Assembly: GCF_017377655.1 (NCBI RefSeq)
Contig: NZ_JAFREL010000126.1
Coordinates: 1-7,386, forward strand
Length of the DNA: 7,386 nucleotides
Direction of reading: 5' to 3'
Source of the DNA: Candidatus Enterococcus ferrettii
GTDB lineage: Bacteria; Bacillota; Bacilli; Lactobacillales; Enterococcaceae
Part shown: piece by piece, positions 5,964 through 7,386 of the stretch
How the letters are laid out: each line of letters starts with the position of its first letter
How positions within the stretch are numbered: the first letter of the stretch is position 1
The notes under the pieces: model-generated
What the model was told of the DNA's origin: nothing
Databases searched by the model: none
The model's input: the letters and a program-made list of their open reading frames with translations, nothing else
Program-made: the position numbers and the translations under genes

Positions 5964-6733
5964 TCCTGCTCCTCCTCTCGGCGTTTTTTCCATAAGAACA
6001 GTACAATCAACACCAATAACAGCCCGGTCAAAAATAGATAGACCAGTTCTTCCCCGGTTTGCGGCAACAACTTACGTGTAGAAGGTGTTCCTTGACCTGT
6101 CGCTGGTAGATTGCCTGAACTGCTAGGGGAAGTACTCTGTACCGGTGACTCTGTTGAACTTGAAGGTTCGGTTGGTTTCGGCGGTTCAGTTGGTTGTGTG
6201 GGATCAGTTGGGTGATCCTTCGTACCTACAAAAGTCCAGATAAAATCCAACGTACTCTTTGTTTTCAAATTCTCATTGGTCAAATCGGCATCCACAGTAA
6301 AGCTCGCCTGCATAATTTTATCCGTTCCATAGGTGCAGACGCCTAATTCCAGTGGCGTCTTACTCCAGTCTCGACTGGCATCTCCTAACAAAGGTCCTCG
6401 GTAAATTTCTTTCCCATCCAAAACCAAGGTCAAAGTAATATGGTTCTTCCAGTCCACCGAACCGCTGGACTCAATTTCTTCTACCAACATGCCTAATGAA
6501 AATGGTTCTTCTAAATCCAAACTACGAATCGTGATTTCTTTTTCATACACCTCTCCCGGGAGAATCCCAATCAGATCAATGTAATATTCTCCCTCAGAGG
6601 TTGCATACATTCCATCAGAATCGCCAATCACCATGCCGGGAGGAAGTGCTTTGGCGGCTTCTGCGATGCTTTTCTCTCCAAACCCAATGAAGAGGCAGAC
6701 TAGAATGCCCAATATTGTCATGAGCTTACGCAA
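5960..6733 (-). CDS. LPXTG cell-wall-anchored protein with Pro/Thr/Ser stalk
   Basis: A 257-residue surface protein. It has a signal peptide at about 1-29 (hydrophobic 4-18, ending AEAAKA), a beta-rich ectodomain at about 30-171, a Pro/Thr/Ser/Glu stalk at about 175-207, then LPATG at 209-213 and LPQTG at 223-227. A hydrophobic segment follows at about 230-248 with the tail KKRREEEQE, a standard sortase signal. LPQTG is placed correctly relative to the membrane segment, so sortase A should cut there; LPATG is an extra motif 14 residues upstream. The start codon is TTG at 6733, supported by GGGAGGAG 9 bases upstream and an in-frame TAA shortly before it; an ATG at 6721 is the poorer alternative. 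It lies 44 bases after the first subunit and overlaps the second by ATGA. Likely role: attaching the secreted SipW-dependent subunits to peptidoglycan. That partnership is inferred from the operon. Confidence 0.88.
   Translation of the reverse strand: MRKLMTILGILVCLFIGFGEKSIAEAAKALPPGMVIGDSDGMYATSEGEYYIDLIGILPGEVYEKEITIRSLDLEEPFSLGMLVEEIESSGSVDWKNHITLTLVLDGKEIYRGPLLGDASRDWSKTPLELGVCTYGTDKIMQASFTVDADLTNENLKTKSTLDFIWTFVGTKDHPTDPTQPTEPPKPTEPSSSTESPVQSTSPSSSGNLPATGQGTPSTRKLLPQTGEELVYLFLTGLLLVLIVLFLWKKRREEEQE
5971..5976 (-). promoter_or_regulatory. Ribosome-binding site that fixes the start of the second matrix subunit
   Basis: AGGAGG lies 7 bases before the ATG at 5963 and inside the 3' end of the LPXTG gene. 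It decides for 5963 over the upstream in-frame ATG at 5993. Confidence 0.75.
6053..6067 (-). other. Sortase sorting motif LPQTG
   Basis: It encodes residues 223-227 of the wall-anchored protein. Two Glu residues, a hydrophobic helix and a charged tail follow it, the expected arrangement for sortase A recognition. Confidence 0.85.
6095..6109 (-). other. Additional upstream LPATG motif
   Basis: It encodes residues 209-213, fourteen residues before LPQTG. It matches the LPxTG consensus but lacks the adjacent membrane segment and charged tail, so whether a sortase uses it is open. Confidence 0.5.
6164..6211 (-). repeat. Pro-Thr repeat region in the stalk of the LPXTG protein
   Basis: It codes for imperfect PTDP/PTQP/PTEP units (residues 175-190), visible at DNA level as recurring GGTTSAGTTGG-like stretches on the plus strand. 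Such stalks commonly span the cell wall and vary in length between strains. Confidence 0.6.
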
Positions 6734-6742
6734 AAGTTTCCA

Positions 6743-6750
6743 CTCCTCCC
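6743..6750 (-). promoter_or_regulatory. Ribosome-binding site supporting a TTG start
   Basis: GGGAGGAG lies 9 bases before TTG at 6733. No ATG or GTG is available in frame between the upstream stop (TAA) and TTG, and the next ATG (6721) is 21 bases from this site. Confidence 0.65.
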
Positions 6751-6777
6751 TTTATCATGGTTGTGCTTTTCTGAAAA

Positions 6778-7386
6778 TTATGGCGCCAATTTGTCACAGA
6801 TCGCTTTAGTCATAACATTTGTCGCTGTAGTTGTATCCAATTCCCAACCAGCTGCATCCGTTAACGCTTCTTTAGTAGCTTGGATGGTTTCTAATTTTAC
6901 AACCAAATCGTACGTAGCATTGGTATACTCTTTGCCTAAATCACTTTCAAAAACTAAACTTTCCATCAAGTTTGCAGTAGTTGTTCCACTAGTTAATGGT
7001 TGCGTATAGTAGAACCAGCCATCTTCTGGATTGTAAATCCAGTTGTTTGTTGCTGCGGCTAAACCAGCTGAGTCTACAACGGCAGCCGTATATTTCACTT
7101 TAATCGCACTCTTATTTAAACCAGCAATGTCTGCTTGAACTGAACTTTTTCCAGCACCTGTAGGAACAGGATCTAGCAGTGGATCAGTAGGATGTGTAAC
7201 AGCTGGTGTTTCACCTGGAATAGCCGTTAATCCCAATGCAGCGATACGATAATCGTAATCCACACCATAGCGTAAGCCGTTGGTGCCAAGCAATGCGTTC
7301 CCAGTTGGGTTGCCTGCTGCATCTTCTAATGAAGATTTCGCCCAATTCACTACTTTGTTCGTATATCCTTTGTCATAGTAGCCATA
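6778..7386 (-). CDS. SipW-dependent TasA/BsaA-like matrix protein (first subunit), C-terminal part
   Basis: The frame is open from the window edge to TAA at 6780-6778, giving 202 residues of a longer protein. A GTG at 7350 is in frame but is internal, because the reading frame continues upstream through YGYYDKGYTNK. The family signature of the other two subunits is present: NWIYNPEDGWFYY (around 7044-7006), then a T-T-A-N-L-M-E-S-L helix, YTNATYDLVVKLETIQAT and a helical C-terminus TKAICDKLAP. A short Pro-rich linker (THPTDPLLDPVPTG) interrupts the domain before this. The missing N-terminal part should hold the SipW-type export signal and the N-D-G-E/P strand. It is first among the subunits seen, and possibly the most abundant one, but its expression cannot be judged from sequence. 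Confidence 0.82.
   Translation of the reverse strand, partial: YGYYDKGYTNKVVNWAKSSLEDAAGNPTGNALLGTNGLRYGVDYDYRIAALGLTAIPGETPAVTHPTDPLLDPVPTGAGKSSVQADIAGLNKSAIKVKYTAAVVDSAGLAAATNNWIYNPEDGWFYYTQPLTSGTTTANLMESLVFESDLGKEYTNATYDLVVKLETIQATKEALTDAAGWELDTTTATNVMTKAICDKLAP

Noticed and set aside
5964..5993. A ten-residue N-terminal extension of the second matrix subunit from the ATG at 5993
   Set aside because: It would place the strong ribosome-binding site inside the coding sequence and remove the ATGA overlap; the extra residues (MEKTPRGGAG) do not look like part of an export signal.
6778..7350. A complete gene starting at the GTG at 7350
   Set aside because: The frame stays open upstream to the window edge with plausible family sequence, and no export signal follows this GTG, so it is the C-terminal part of a longer gene.

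Overview
The window comes from a low-GC Gram-positive bacterium. An LPXTG sorting signal, SipW-type export signals and strong AAGGAGG ribosome-binding sites all point to Bacillota. The overall flavour suggests Lactobacillales, most likely Enterococcus or a close relative; this genus guess is inference. Every supportable gene lies on the minus strand, so the biological reading order runs from position 7386 down to 1. Spacing is very tight: two 4-base ATGA overlaps, one directly abutting TAG/ATG junction, gaps of 15, 17 and 44 bases, and one 116-base gap. The whole window therefore looks like the interior and 3' part of one long operon that runs off both ends.

The upstream half (7386 to 4422) encodes cell-surface matrix or fibre components. 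In transcription order they are: the C-terminal part of a TasA/BsaA-like SipW-dependent protein (6778-7386); a sortase-anchored LPXTG protein with a Pro/Thr/Ser stalk and two consecutive LPxTG motifs (5960-6733, TTG start); a second TasA/BsaA-like protein (5079-5963); and a third, smaller one (4422-5063). This resembles the sipW-bsaA type biofilm-matrix loci of other Firmicutes. The dedicated signal peptidase and any sortase are not in the window and would be expected upstream of 7386.

The downstream half (4421 to 1) is less familiar. A 116-base gap made almost entirely of three abutting inverted repeats leads into a gene for a 1077-residue protein. That protein has an N-terminal membrane anchor, a large extracellular beta-rich region and no sorting signal. 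Next come a 66-residue single-pass membrane protein with a very basic tail, then a 247-residue protein that looks like a serine recombinase (resolvase) whose catalytic residues are lost and which has two C-terminal membrane helices. Last is the first 37 codons of another gene (1-113), whose N-terminus looks like a response-regulator receiver domain without the usual acidic pocket.

A working interpretation, which is inference, is that the first half builds an extracellular matrix or fibre. The second half would carry a surface-exposed protein plus a membrane-tethered, non-catalytic recombinase-fold DNA-binding protein and a transcription regulator that could report on or control it. The recombinase-fold membrane protein is the most unusual item here.
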